Source: Ditylenchus dipsaci
Lineage: Eukaryota > Nematoda > Chromadorea > Rhabditida > Anguinidae
DNA length: 64,000 nt
Assembly: GCA_004194705.1 (NCBI GenBank)
Contig: SADC01000094.1
Location: 160,925-224,924 of the forward strand
Direction: 5' to 3'
Shown here: positions 10,941 to 22,076 of the stretch, piece by piece
How the letters are laid out: every line of letters begins with the position of its first letter
How positions within the stretch are numbered: position 1 is the first letter of the stretch
Program-made: the position numbers and the translations under genes
Notes under the pieces: generated by a model
Seen by the model: the letters and a program-made list of their open reading frames with translations, nothing else
Database searches by the model: none
What the model was told of the DNA's origin: nothing

Positions 10941-12211
10941 CACTCTGACGGTCATGCGTTACAATTGCTTCTACTTATAGAGAAACTCACGCGGAGTACG
11001 ATAGTGCCGGTCGCTCTCGCTTCGATGACGGTGATTCGATGAAAACAGGCCCTGAAGATATTCACTCAGCAAGGTCAAAATTCAGCTAATTATCTACAGG
11101 TTTTCAAGTGGTGCGGCATAATATTAACGGTACACCCAATCTTATAATATATTAAAATGACCGCCAGTAGTTCAGCTTTCTAATAATACTAAGCTTAGGT
11201 GTTTTTCATTTTAAGAGTCAAGATAAATCATTACTTATTTCTCGGGGTAGGGATTTTCGAAATGTCCTCTCCTGACTTTCTACGTGCCATAACACTGTGT
11301 TTAGATTTTGTACAGCTAACTTGTTTGTACAAAAATAAAGAACAGAATTACACGGTTATTTTGACATTGAATGCAACAATATTTTATTGTAAATTCGAGA
11401 CTAAACAAGCAAAACCATTATGTAAATCGCAACACGAGTTTGCTCTAACTTTTTTCTGACTGGAAAATGACTGATCCTTCATGCTCATGGATTCATGCTC
11501 AACGTGGTCGATTTGCTTATAAAACTATTCTAACAGTCTGTGTATCACTATTAAATTTAAAATTCCTCTCAAGACAATAAATATTTGAATTTCAACATTT
11601 GAATCTTTGTTGTCTTGAGAGGAATGCGAAATTTGACAGTGACGCATAGAGTGTTAGAGCATTTGTATAAGAAAATCGACCACGTTGAGCATGGATCCGG
11701 TGTCAGAATCAGTCATTTTCCAGTCAGAAAAAAGTTAGAGCAAACTCGTGTTGCAATTTATATAATGTTTTTGCTTGTTTAGTCTCGAATTTATAATAAA
11801 ATATTGCTGCATTCAATGTCAAAATGACTGTGAAATTCTGTTCTTTATTTTTGTATGAAGAATTCAGCTGCATAAAATCTAAACACAGTGTTATAGCACA
11901 TAGAAAGTCAGGAGAGGACATTTCAAAAATCCCCACTCAGCAAATAAGTAGTGATTTATCTTGACTCTTAAAATGAAAACACCTAAGTTTAGTATCATTA
12001 GAAAGCTAAACTCCTGGCGGTCATTTTAATATATTATAAGACTGGGTCTACCGTTAATGTCATGGCTGTAAGTAATCAGCTGAATTTTGACCTTGCTGAG
12101 TGAATATCTTCCGGGCCTGTTTTCACCCACAGCTAGAGCGACCGGCACCATCGTACTCCGCATGAGTTTCTCTATAAGTAGAAGCAATTGTAAAGCATGA
12201 CCGTCGGAGTG
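10941..12211. mobile_element. 1.27-kb foldback element flanked by TTAA
   Basis: TTAA occurs on both sides (10937-10940 and 12212-12215). Ends are CACTCTGACGGTCATGC and its inverse. The arms are about 600 bp and meet near 11580, where AAATTCCTCTCAAGACAA pairs with TTGTCTTGAGAGGAAT. The two open frames (11199-11459 plus, 11724-11936 minus) encode nearly the same sequence because they are the two arms, so they are not genes. No transposase. Confidence 0.85.
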
Positions 12212-12256
12212 TTAATAAAGAAATGTTAGGTTTTTATATGGATAAAACGGAAATAC

Positions 12257-12586
12257 GCCACGTTCTGGAGAAAAAGTGCCACGTTTTAGTGAAAAAGTGC
12301 CACGTTTTTTTTTAATTTGCCTAGTTCTGCACAGATATGCCTGGTTTTATTGGTCGCTTTGTTTCCAAGAACATATCAATAGCAAGCTAATGGTGATTTT
12401 AAAAATTTCAGGTGTAAATCATTGATTTGTCTGAGAAACCTTATTGTCAGAAAACGTGGCAGATTTTCACAAAAACGTGGCAGATTTTCACAAAAACGTG
12501 GCACTTTTTCACTAAAACGTGGCACATTTTCCTAAAACGTGTTTTTTCTTTTTCTCTTTTTCTCAACTTTTTCTCCAGAACGTGGC
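12257..12586. mobile_element. Element with inverted subrepeat arrays (ACGTGGCA units)
   Basis: The left end carries GCCACGTT units (GCCACGTTCTGGAGAAAAAG) and the right end carries four to five inverse units of 18-20 bp (AAAACGTGGCACTTTTTCAC), ending CTCCAGAACGTGGC. The core is about 100 bp with no coding potential. It has the same architecture as the elements at 22377, 24409, 28606, 36629, 43609 and 53509. No clear target duplication was seen. Confidence 0.65.
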
Positions 12587-13558
12587 ATTTTTACGTATCG
12601 TCTTTTTTATATTTATGACCTTCATCTAATTTTTAGTTTTGAGTCTGTAAGTGCAGTTAGATTTTGAGTTTTGTTTGCAAAAATTTGAAATTTTCACCAC
12701 TCTTACTAAAAGGTTGCCTCAGTGAGCTCAGATGTATAGATGTGTATTTCCAATGTGTAGGTGTGTATTTCCAAATTTTGACCTGATGTGTTTTTGTCGG
12801 GTGGATTCATGGTAATATCGAATGGTGTAAAAAATTAGGGGTTGAAAATAAAAATTAAATTAACTAAAGGTTGCGAAATTCCATTTTGTAGTCAAAATAC
12901 ACCCCCCCCCTAAAGTCTGTCTTCCTTTAAAATATTCCCATTGGCGACGAGCACGCCCCTTTAAAATAAATGTAGATTTTTATCGGAAACACTGCTGCTC
13001 AACAATACCTCCTTTGGTATTTAATTTGAATTCAAAAGGGCGGAATCCACCTGTTAGCAATAAATTTCGCTCAATTTACAAACAGCGCCAATTTCACATT
13101 TCAAAACGCATGTATTTTAAAATTTTTATTGTGGCAGCTTCGTGGAAACTAGAGACACCGAAATGCCCTTCAACGATGTAACGATGCGATGTTTTTGCTC
13201 CATTTTTGGACCGATCGATATGACGATCAATACTAGCTTTCGGGACCGATGTATCGTTACGATGTTTTACCTAAAAATTTGGATAACGATGTAATTTCAG
13301 ACATTTTTGACAAAATCCTTCATCCAGGCATAACACAACAAGGGCAATCATGAGACCAATCTTATACGAGGATTTCAATAAAGGGATATTTTTGTTTAGG
13401 AAGATTAACATTTCTGCCTTATCTGGCAGAAATGGACTCAGATTCGATCTTCGCTAGTCGTAAAAGTCCCTTGCCGCTGAGAAAAGTTATCGCTAGACTG
13501 ACTTATGGCTAAAGCTAAAAGATAACGCTGACAATTCTAGCCAATATTCCACTGCAAA
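12587..13558. other. Intergenic sequence
   Basis: No gene supported. The phrase ATGTGTTTTTGTCGG.TGGATTCATG (about 12785-12812) recurs at 62955-62990, so part of this stretch is a dispersed repeat. A C-run occurs near 12901. Confidence 0.5.
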
Positions 13559-13739
13559 CAGACTTAAGGCCGGACTTCCTTATCCGGTACTCGGCCGAAA
13601 ACCGAATTTTTTCAACATATTACATATTTAGCGCGTGAAACTCACAGAAAATGAGTTTTTAGGTGGCGGGAAGTTATTTTTGAAAAAAAATTTTGACCGA
13701 AAATTCAACTTTTTGCTTTGGGCGGCCAAGGTAAAAAAA

Positions 13740-14005
13740 TCTAGGTGAAAAGAGCCTCTAAATGCATTTTGATCAAGAGTACTTCTCGGAATCATGTCTA
13801 AGGTGAGTTAGTGCGCGCATCTCTAACCCATCAAGTCCCGTTCGAGAGCGCAGGGGGCTTGGGGTTTGGAGTTGAGATGCGCACACCCACATACCTTAGA
13901 CACAAATCACTCGAAAGTGACTCTGGATGCATGAAAAAGCATGCATACCAGAGTTTATTTATGCGGTAGGCCCCAGTATTCGAAAGTATGTTCAACATAT
14001 CCTTT
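13740..14005. repeat. Dispersed hairpin repeat A copy
   Basis: Carries CTTCTCGGAATCATGTCTAA, the GC-rich hairpin with GCGCATCTCTAAC and its inverse, CACTCGAAAGTG and GGTAGGCCCCAGTATTCG, in the same order as the copy at 1230-1460. Confidence 0.75.
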
Positions 14006-14131
14006 TTGTGTAAAATTGGACCCTTCTTGGTTTATTTCTACCCAAAACAGACCTAAATCAATTTGAATATATTCAAAAGGGGGATTTCGGGTGGTCCAAA
14101 ACTCAATTTTTCATTGACCAGAGATCAGAAA

Positions 14132-14972
14132 TAGAGACAGAAAGTGGGGACCAAGCAAGATCCCAAGACAAGATTTTTAGCTGAAATTTTGGCCAAGACC
14201 AAGAGCAAGATTTTTGAAAATGGCCAATCAAGATCTTGGCCAAGATCTTGGCCGAAAACCAAGATTTATACAGGCAACTCTCGATTTAACGAACCCTTGG
14301 GGACCGGCAAAAATGTTGGTTAACCCGAGAGTTTTGTTAAATAAAGAGTTAATCTCAGTCATTTTATTTAATCACTGGCAGGATAGGCATTGAAAAAAGT
14401 TGGTTAAGTTTCGTTAAATCGAAGGTTCCTTAAATCGAAAGTTGACTGTTTTGACAATTTTGGCAGTTAATAACAGGTGACAATTTTTATAGCAAAACCT
14501 GTGGCTAGTTTTTTATAATTTTTAAGCACTATGTTTCCCTGTTCTTGATCTTGTGCTTTTTATATTGTTTGACGTGTGTTTTATTAGAGATGCAAGTTTG
14601 ACATTTTTGGGACGACACGGAATGAAATTTGAATAATTCTTTTCTAAACGGGACACCGGGACAGGACATTGTTGAAAAATGTTCAGGCGAGGTTTCGGGA
14701 CGGCGTGCGGGACGGAATTGTCCTGTCCCGCCATTTTTTAAATCTTGCATATAGCCCGAAAACAAAATTCAGGTATGCTATGGGCCCTAAAAACGATAAA
14801 ATGGGTTGTCGGGTGTTTTGTAAATTTTGCATACAAGATTGACCATAAAGCCAAGACCAAGACCAAGATTTCTAGAAATGACCAATCAAGATCCCAAGAC
14901 AAGATTTTCAGTCGAAATCGGGGCAAGACAAGACAAAATCTTGGCCAAGATCTTGTCTTGTTTCTGTCTCTA
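14132..14972. mobile_element. hAT-like non-autonomous element, exact 8-bp TSD
   Basis: Ends TAGAGACAGAAA and TTTCTGTCTCTA are perfect inverse 12-mers. The 8-bp sequence ATCAGAAA is present directly outside both (14124-14131 and 14973-14980). Eight-base duplications are typical of hAT elements. Subterminal regions repeat CAAGA / GGCCAAGA many times. A Tigger-like MITE is nested at 14271-14448. The segment 14460-14720 has a relative at 17820-18035. No transposase frame. Confidence 0.85.
14271..14448. mobile_element. Tigger/pogo-like MITE
   Basis: Starts CAGGCAACTCTCGATTTAAC after TA and ends with the imperfect inverse CTTAAATCGAAAGTTGACTG. Size 178 bp, close to the 170-bp relatives at 30329 and 43920. 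It lies inside the hAT-like element and is therefore younger than it. Confidence 0.65.
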
Positions 14973-15020
14973 ATCAGAAATAATGTTTTTTTTTAATTCC
15001 TGAAGCCATTTTAGGTCGAT

Positions 15021-15595
15021 ATAGGGTGTTTAGAAACACTTTTAAAAAAAGTTGATTTGGGGGGGGATCATATCCAAGTAGCGCCTCATTTTTGCCTAAT
15101 CATTCAACTTCTGAACGGATTTTTTAGCTTGGTTTCTAACAAAACAAGGCCTAGACTTTAATTTTAGATATACAGGGTAGGCCGATTTTTTCGGAACACT
15201 TTAAACGATCATAACTTTTTTCTCTGATGGAATTTCGAAATTCTGTAAACGCCATTCGACTCAGAATCAAAAAACCATTTTTTGGTGCATGGAGCGAATT
15301 TGCCTTGATCCCCCTGTGTTCTAAAAACGTCGATTTTTTGCACAACAACAACAACAAGCAGTGGCAAAAAATCGACGTTTTTAGAACACAGGGGGACCAA
15401 GGCAAATTCGAAAATTTTGACCAAAAATTTTTTTCGAGCTCCATGCACCAAAAAAATTGTTTGTTGATTCTGAGTCGAATGGCGTTTACAGAATTTCGAA
15501 ATTCTTGGCCCACCCTGTAGTTTTGGTAGAAACCAAGTTGAAAAATTCGTACGTAAATCCAATGATTAAGAAAAAATTTTGAATTGGTATAATAA
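15021..15595. mobile_element. Split copy of a TTAA palindrome family
   Basis: Segments 15100-15172 (CATTCAACTTCTGAACGG, TTTCTAACAAAACAAGGC) and 15520-15590 (GAAACCAAGTTGAAAAATTC) match the palindromic element at 18617-18849. They are separated by the inserted unit at 15173-15517. Confidence 0.6.
15173..15517. mobile_element. 345-bp foldback MITE with mariner-like ends
   Basis: Flanked by TA on both sides (15171-15172 and 15518-15519). Ends are CAGGGTAGGCC and GGCCCACCCTG. The arms are near-identical inverse copies around a (CAA)n loop at about 15342-15358. CAGGGTG-type ends with TA targets are usual for mariner-derived MITEs. The open frames at 15151-15562 are reads of the two arms, not genes. 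Confidence 0.8.
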
Positions 15596-15889
15596 TTTTA
15601 TAATTTTCTAGCGACCTGATTGAGAATAATTAAGACTTCTTGAGTTGAGAAAGATCAAAAATAAAGATTTTTAGACAATTTGGTAGATAAGAAGTAGGAC
15701 AGTCGTGGCCTTCTTGAGTTTATGTTTTTATTGACCTGAATTTGAAAAAAAGTTAAGGCCGGATTTTTTCCTAAAGATAATCATTATTATTATTATAAAA
15801 CCCAAATAACATACTTTTATTTCAATAACAAAACAACTCAGTAACGCTAACAGACAAAAAAACATCAACTTAAAGACTTTTTGTCATCC

Positions 15890-16788
15890 TCATGGCCTTC
15901 CTACTCTTCCTGCCGCAGAAACGAAAACTTGACTATATGATGCTGTATAGCTCTTACGATTGTGATTATTGGTTTTTGATAATTCATTAATGGCGGCAGC
16001 ATTGCAATTCCTCAGTTTTATCGAAAATAGGCCATCAGCTGTAATTCTACGTACAGGACGGCATATAGAGATCTTCTCATTGTAGTGCAAGTGGTCTAGC
16101 AAGACTTATTAGCGACCAATAAATAGAAATTTGAATTCGATTTCAGGTAGTTACCCGGTAAATTTTTTTCAATGTTCAGTCCTGAAAAAGCGAGAAACAT
16201 GGGCGTAGTTTGCAAGGCTTCTTCAATTTCATCAAAGCAACGAGCAACATCATGTCCCGTAAGAAATGCCAAGCCCAACGGTTCTTTTCGCGCAGCAGAG
16301 AAAGGATAGACGGAGACAGAAGAATAAAAATTAGAGGCATCCCTGATCCAGTCGCTCTAGAATTTCAAAATCAAGAAGAGCGATCAATAAAAATTTCACC
16401 TAGAGTCATGCAGCGAAAACCTCTCACCATTCTCATTTCGTGAGATGTATTGCAACCATTCGATTTCATTGACCTGCTTATCGACATCACTGGCACCGAC
16501 TGGTTTCTTTTGCCTTGAAACACGGTCTTCCAATGACTCTTAAGTTGAGAAAGTGAGTGACTGATTAAATGTGAGAATAATTTTCTCTGAAGCGACAATT
16601 CCTGTTGAGTAAGATCCAAAGTTATCGACAGCAGCTGACTGAATTCTGGCAGTGACATCTAGAGGCTGTCTATTAATATTACTACAGTGAAGAAGAAATA
16701 AAAAATTACGATTGATGCAACTCCACTTTTGAATTTTTCCTGAGTTTATGAAGCGACCCTTTGAGCATTCGTAGCAGTTGACAGTCAA
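15890..16788 (-). pseudogene. MULE transposase remnant
   Basis: Frames on the minus strand, broken by stops and frameshifts. Nearest the N terminus is a cysteine-containing stretch (GKIQKWSCINR) followed by an intron-like gap, comparable to a FLYWCH-type zinc finger. Then comes GLAFLTGHDVARCFDEIEEA, the helical segment that follows the DDE region in MULE transposases. Finally NELSKTNNHNRKSYTASY stands where MULEs carry an R-TNN-E motif. No intact catalytic core can be read. Its position inside an element with a 9-bp duplication supports the assignment. Confidence 0.5.
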
Positions 16789-16949
16789 GCATCACCCTCG
16801 TCTGTTTGATAGCGACAGAACACCCTAAAAGAGTAAAAAATTAGGGTGTTGAGTGAAAATCTTGAGTTAAAAAACTTTAAAATACCTTATTAGCTGGTTG
16901 AACTGGTTTTTAAGTTTGAGCCTTAACGCTAGCTAGCTAGCCACATATC

Positions 16950-17520
16950 ATCCTCTTTCATAGCTATGGACGTAATCTAGACAAAATAATACTAGAAGCA
17001 AAAATGCTGACGAATCTAAATGACAGTGAATAATGTATCTATAATCCCATAAATTTAAAACCACGAATCTAAAAATTTTACAATGAGGCAGGCACTCATG
17101 AGTTGCGCGCAAATGAGTGCGCGCAAATGAGTGCGCGCAAACGAGTGCGCGCAAATGAGTAGTAACGTTTAAAAAGGCATAAAAAGTATGGGAAGAGCAT
17201 TTTCCCCCTTGCGATTGTTGGTTATTTTTTGACTGTGTCACCTCTATCAGACCTAAAATGATCATATTTGAACATAGTTCTGTTAACTGGGGCCTACCGC
17301 ATAAATAAACTCTGGTATGCATGCTTTTTCATGCATCCGGAGTCACTTTCGAGTGATTTGTGTCTAAGGTATGTGGGTGTGCGCATCTCAACTCCAAGCC
17401 CCTAAGCCCCCTGCGCCTCCTTCGGGGGCTAGAGATGCGCACACCCACATACCTTAGACATGATTCCGAGCAAGACTCTTAATCGAAAATGCATATAAAG
17501 GCTGTTTTTGCCCAGGTCCA
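16950..17520. repeat. Dispersed hairpin repeat A copy, inverted
   Basis: Same blocks as at 1230-1460 but in reverse order (GGGGCCTACCGCATAAATAA, CATGCATCC, CACTTTCGAGTG, then the GC-rich hairpin, then TTAGACATGATTCC). At 17095-17160 it includes a private array of the 14-bp unit GCGCGCAAATGAGT, four copies. Confidence 0.7.
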
Positions 17521-18109
17521 GTGACCAAAACAGGTAGAATACCGTAAAACCAAAATTGAAATATTTAGGAAACGTTTCACAAATATTCCAATTCTGGAAT
17601 ATTAGGGAAACGACTATGCACCCAAAAACGGCAGAAAATGTTGAATAATTACGTTTTTGGCCGAGTACCGGATAAGGAAGTTTAGCCCAGACTTAATAGA
17701 GAAAGAAAGTGAGGACAAAGCAAGATACCAAGACAAGATTTTTAACTGATTTTTTTACGCGTAGCAAGATTTTTAAAAACGAACAAGCAAGATCTTGGCT
17801 GAAAATCAAGATTAGTAGTATGAATTTTTATAGAAAAACTTGTGGCCAGTGTTATGTAATTTTTTTACGCACTATGTTTCCCTGTTCTTGATCTTGTGCT
17901 CATATATTGTTTGACGGGTGTTTTTTATTAGAGATGCAAGTTTGACATTTTTGGGACGGCACGGGACAAAATTTGAATAACTTTTTCAGGACGAGACACA
18001 TTTTTTCCGGACGGGACATTGTTAAAAAATGTTCGGGCTACTGGCTTATTCACGTTGTTAGAGTTAGAGTTCGGGATTTTGGTTAGGTGAAAACATAAAG
18101 GGTGGTAGT

Positions 18110-18370
18110 AACAATCAAAATATCCGCGGATAAATCCGTATCCGCGGATACGGATAATCGGTGGTAACCATCAAAAAATCCGCGGATATTTATCCGCGGA
18201 TATGGATAAATATCCGCGGATAAAATATCCGCGATCCGAAAATATCCGAAATATACGCGGATATTCGTAGTAATCCGTAGTAACAATCAAATATCCGCGG
18301 ATATTTATCCGTATCCGCGGATTTTATCCTTAGACTGGTCGGGAGCAGGATAAATCCGCGGATAAAATTT
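18110..18370. repeat. Cluster of ATCCGCGGAT palindromes
   Basis: Ten or more copies of the palindrome TATCCGCGGATA or close variants at irregular short spacing, with AACAATCAAA between some. No coding capacity. Similar CCGCGGA motifs appear in the subrepeats of the element at 24409-26066. Confidence 0.7.
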
Positions 18371-18616
18371 TTTCTTATGTGTTTTAAAATCGATTATTCT
18401 CCAAAAACTCGTGAATACCATACTTTACTATTAAACAAGAAGTTTTGTTTAAAATGCAGTCTTTTAGTCGTTTTTTTGCTTCATTAAATTTTTTCTTCAA
18501 AAGTTATTAAAAATAGTTTTTTTTTATTGTTTTAGCACAGAGAAAATGCTTAGCAATCATTAAAACAGGATTCCGAAAACAAATCTATCTGGGGAAATTT
18601 ATACTCTGGATTTTAA

Positions 18617-18849
18617 AGGGCCATTGCCACCTGTTTTGAATTGTCCCCCGCCAATTCAAATTTTTTTACCTAATCATTCAACTTCTGTACGGGTTTTTCA
18701 ACTTGGTTTCTAACAAAACAAGGCTTAGGATTTAATTTTAGGTATAGTTTTGTTAGAAACCAAGTTTGAAAATTCGTACATAGATTCAACGATGAAGAAA
18801 AAAAATTGAATTGGCGGGGACAACCATTGTCGGAGACGGCAATGGTCCT
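18617..18849. mobile_element. TTAA palindromic MITE (AGGGCCATTG ends)
   Basis: TTAA is on both sides (18613-18616 and 18850-18853). Ends are AGGGCCATTGCC and GGCAATGGTCCT. Inside, TTGAATTGTCCCCCGCCAAT and its inverse, then TTTCTAACAAAACAAGG and its inverse, form one long hairpin. Other members are at 50966, 51206 and 15021. Confidence 0.8.
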
Positions 18850-18853
18850 TTAA

Positions 18854-19408
18854 AAAGAAACTTTATATACGCGAGACCTTTTTTCTCCTTTTATTTACAA
18901 GTTTAGTGTCGAAATGTAACCAAGGTTCTGGGCTTTCATTTGAGATATCATACAGATAAAAAGTTAGGATAAAGTTAGGGCTAAAATATGAAAAATCCAA
19001 TTCGATGAAATCCTCAATAGGACTATACCAGTACTTTTCGGTAGTATCCTGGAACTGGCGTTTTTCCCCAATTTTAATTTACATACTCATTTGCAACCTT
19101 ACACTCAAAATGTAGCCCTGCTTCTTGCCGTCATTTTCAGCATACGGTTTTATAAAATAATGTAAATTGAAATCGCAAAAAATCTCAGTTCCGTAGTACG
19201 CATCATTTTGGCTGATTTCCTCTAATTTTGGCGGTCATTTGCCAAAAATCGCAAAATTGAGGCAGTTGATGACAGCGAAATAGTTGCGATCGATCGCTCG
19301 ATGATTTTTGGACCTAAGAGTCAAAAAACTTACTAAAAAAAGTAAATGAAAACACCCCAGAGGGACTAGAACTTTCGACAAAAGGCGATGCGTACCGTAT
19401 TTTCTCTA
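18854..19408. mobile_element. 600-bp dispersed repeat (ACTTTATATACGC), copy 1
   Basis: Starts near ACTTTATATACGCGAG and ends near GGCGATGCGTACCG. It matches 31378-32000 in the opposite orientation over most of its length (for example CCTCAATAGGACTATACCAG). It lies exactly between two TTAA palindromes (18617-18849 and 19413-19605), so both of its ends abut TTAA sites. Confidence 0.65.
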
Positions 19409-19412
19409 TTAA

Positions 19413-19605
19413 AGGACCATTGCCGTCCCCGACAACGAGAATTTCAAATGTTTGAATTCGCGCGGAACAGTTCTCTTTCATCTTTCATTGTTCTCTTTTG
19501 AGTCATTCGAAGCAAGTCAAAAGAGTAAAATGAAAGACGAAAGAGAACTGTCCCGCGCGAATTCAAACATTTGAAATTCTCGTTGTCGGGGACGGCAATG
19601 GCCCT
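19413..19605. mobile_element. TTAA palindromic MITE (AGGACCATTG ends)
   Basis: TTAA on both sides (19409-19412 and 19606-19609). Ends AGGACCATTGCCG and CGGCAATGGCCCT. The arms contain GAATTCGCGCGG and AGAACTG with their inverses; the loop has AGTCATTCGAAGC. Related elements are at 32315, 42736, 52313 and 59872. Confidence 0.85.
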
Positions 19606-19729
19606 TTAAACGGGCCGGCCCGTTTAATTTTCAACCCTTCCGTAGGGGGCCCGTTTATTAGAGAGGGCCCGTTTATTTTTCAACAAAAAATTGTTCGAAA
19701 ATTTTTATAAAACAAAACAAGTTAGACTA

Positions 19730-20128
19730 TGGTCACACTACTTGGTCTTGGTCGAAGTCGACTTTTTTAACTTCTTTTGTGGCCAGAGATGACTTTTTCT
19801 AGTATCATTTGAATATTTTTTTACCAAACAATAGCTCAGAATCTAGGCTTTCTTCTTCATCAGAAAATTTTTGATTTGCATAAAATGCAAAAGCAAAGCA
19901 AAAATGCGTGTAATAATACAAAAGTTGTACGTTGATCGAGGTCGATGTCGAGGTCGATGTACATCGTTACATTTTCGGAAACATTTTCCATACACTAAAA
20001 AGTTTAACTCTTGAGCTATTGTTTGGTATAAAAAATACTCGGATGATACTAGAAAAAATCATCCCTGGCCACGAAAAAAATTCAAGAAATTCGACTTCAA
20101 CATTGACCAAGACCAATGAGTGTGACCA
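19730..20128. mobile_element. 400-bp foldback element (TGGTCACACT ends)
   Basis: TGGTCACACTACTTGGTCTT at the left is matched by the inverse AAGACCAATGAGTGTGACCA at the right. Centrally placed GAGGTCGATGTC direct repeats and inverse copies of ACCAAACAATAGCTC support a foldback structure. The frames at 19932 and 19967 are arm sequence. GGGCCCGTTTATTAGAGAGG occurs at 19645 and a close copy at 21425, bracketing this whole stretch. Confidence 0.6.
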
Positions 20129-20129
20129 A

Positions 20130-20965
20130 AGGGTTATATTTTTTCGAATCAATCTTGTTAGTTTTTCTCATATAGCTGACCCATTTTCCGTTTCGATTAA
20201 TTTTTTAAATTTTATGTTGTTTGTGCTAGCTGTGAACAGCTTTATCTCATTCCTTACCTAGTTTTGTAATCACGTCCTTGTCTTAGATGCAGTTTAAAAA
20301 AGGAAAAAAACCTTGCTCCTGTTTTTAGTCCATATCCTGGCTCAAAAAGCAAGAATATTTTTACTGGAGAACAGAGTGGTAGGAATGTCACTTTCGAACT
20401 AGAGGGGAGGGATTTTATTTTATGTAATGCTTAGTGGTTTTCAGCTGTCGAAAAAAGCATGATAGCTTCAGATTTCCTTATAATGCTCTAAATCAGACAT
20501 GGCGGTAATTCAGGGTTCTCATCTGTACTTCATTTTAGAATTTGCACTTTTTAAGATTAAAAACCTTTTAAAATATGATGAAATCCCACTTTTTTGCAGA
20601 AAAACGACCAAATTAAGGAAACTGTGCTTTATTAAGGAATTTTTAGATGACAAACCTGCATTAATGCCAAAAAAACGTTTTTGGGCTTTTGTGGATAAAA
20701 ATGGCTCTAATCGCCAACTTAACTCCAATCAGCCACCACCTGGAGTGCTATCGGAAAATGAGCCAACATGGCGTCCTATCAAAGAAAGTACGGTAGTATA
20801 AGTTTTATGCGATAGAGATTGTGGCTTTTTCTACGTGAAAGTTGTGGTAGTTCAGTAATAATTGTACCAAACGTACCGAGCTCCAATTATGACAAAAAAT
20901 ATCTCAAATTATTAAATTTAAAAAACTAATTTTATTATACTAGACTAAGTCTTGAAATTATGCTA
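20130..20965. other. Intergenic sequence
   Basis: No gene supported. A 100-codon plus frame at 20499-20801 has no recognisable domain and no joined exons. No transposon ends noticed. Confidence 0.45.
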
Positions 20966-20966
20966 A

Positions 20967-21385
20967 TGGCTCATTTATAAACGTTGTCGTTGTCGTCGTC
21001 GTTGTCGTTGGAAAAAATGTTTTATAAAGGCATTTTTACGCCAACGACGACATATTTATAATAAATCCAACGACAACGACAACGCCAACGACAACGGAAA
21101 ATTTTTCTTCCAAATCAGACAAATTTTGCATTTTAAGTCAGAATTTTAAGGATTAACTATATTCTCCACACGTTTTCACTCGAAAGCTCGACTAAAAATG
21201 CGAAATTTGTCCAATTTTGAATAAAAAATGTCGTTGTCCTTGGCGTCGTCGTTGTCGTTGGCGTTGTCGTTGGATTTTTTATAAATAGGTCGTCGTTGTC
21301 GTCGTCGTTGGCGAAAAAAAGGGTTTTATAAAAAAATATTCCAACGACAACGACGACGACGACGACAACGTTTATAAATGAGCCA
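20967..21385. mobile_element. PIF/Harbinger-like MITE with GTCGTT arrays
   Basis: Ends TGGCTCATTTATAAACGTTG and the perfect inverse; TAA flanks both sides (20964-20966 and 21386-21388), a 3-bp target duplication like that of PIF/Harbinger. Just inside the ends are GTCGTTGTCGTCGTC-type microsatellite arrays that pair across the element. The minus frame at 21157-21399 is low-complexity array sequence. Confidence 0.7.
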
Positions 21386-21868
21386 TAAGAGTATCTCATA
21401 TAGTGCAGAAAATTTGGATTTGGGGAGCCCGTTTATTAGAGAGGGCCCGTTTAATAGACAAAATACGGTATATCAAGTTTCCCCCCCCCCTTTACAGGAG
21501 CATGCCCGTGCGTTTCAAAAAATTAAGGCGGAGACCAGCAATTTTTTGGCTCAAATCGAAAACACCCGTCAAAATCATCAAATCTCCCGTCAAATTTTTA
21601 AAAATTCTCTTTCTCAGTGTATACTTTTAAAATTTTTTATTTTTTTTGCATAAGCATGTAGCCCTGAATTTCTAGTTTCTGAGAAGGTATTAACTAGCTT
21701 GATACATTTTCGAAAAACAGGAGAAAAATTGAGTTTTTCGAAACTACACTTTTTTTAATGAGTTGTTCTGCCCCTTTTCAAAATTGTATCCACCTAGTTG
21801 ATGGCTTATCAGAAACTAGAGATTCGGGGCCACATGCTAATGCAAAAAAATAAAAAATATGATAAGTA

Positions 21869-22076
21869 CAGTCAACTCTCGATACAGTGTAGGCTGGGGG
21901 ACCAGAAAAAATCTACACTGTATCGAGGTTACACTATATCGAGGGTACGCTGTAAGCCAGTTTGGCTTAGAGCTGACTGAATGAGGTTGAAAAAATATAC
22001 ACTATATCGAGGGTACACTGTAAGCCAGTTTGGCTTAGAGCTGACTGAATGAGGTTGAAAAAATATACACTATATC
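21869..22076. mobile_element. Tigger/pogo-like element, right end lost
   Basis: Starts CAGTCAACTCTCGATACAGT after TA and has inverse copies of CTACACTGTATCGAGG inside. A 70-bp segment (TACACTATATCGAGGGTAC, AGCCAGTTTGGCTTAGAGC) is tandemly duplicated. The element stops at TACACTATATC without the expected closing CTG. Confidence 0.6.

Larger units (their letters stand above)
13568..17687. mobile_element. 4.1-kb Mutator-like composite element, 9-bp TSD
   Basis: An exact 9-bp direct repeat CAGACTTAA flanks it (13559-13567 and 17688-17696). Terminal inverted repeats share ACTTCCTTATCCGGTACTCG (left starts GGCCGGACTTCC, right reads the inverse ending GGAAGTTTAGCC). Nine-base duplications and GG-starting ends fit Mutator-like elements. 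The minus strand of its interior (15890-16788) carries MULE-like transposase remnants. It has been a landing pad for other elements: repeat A copies at both sides, a hAT-like unit (14132-14972), a Tigger-like MITE (14271-14448) and a 345-bp foldback (15173-15517). Confidence 0.75.

Noticed and set aside
11199..11936. Paired open frames, plus and minus, with near-identical products
   Set aside because: Same explanation: arms of the 10941-12211 foldback.
17090..17165. CRISPR-like array (four GCGCGCAAATGAGT units)
   Set aside because: Units are contiguous with no spacers; a simple tandem repeat in animal DNA.
20499..20801. 100-residue plus frame as a gene
   Set aside because: No domain, no adjoining exons, and a composition typical of random AT-rich frames.
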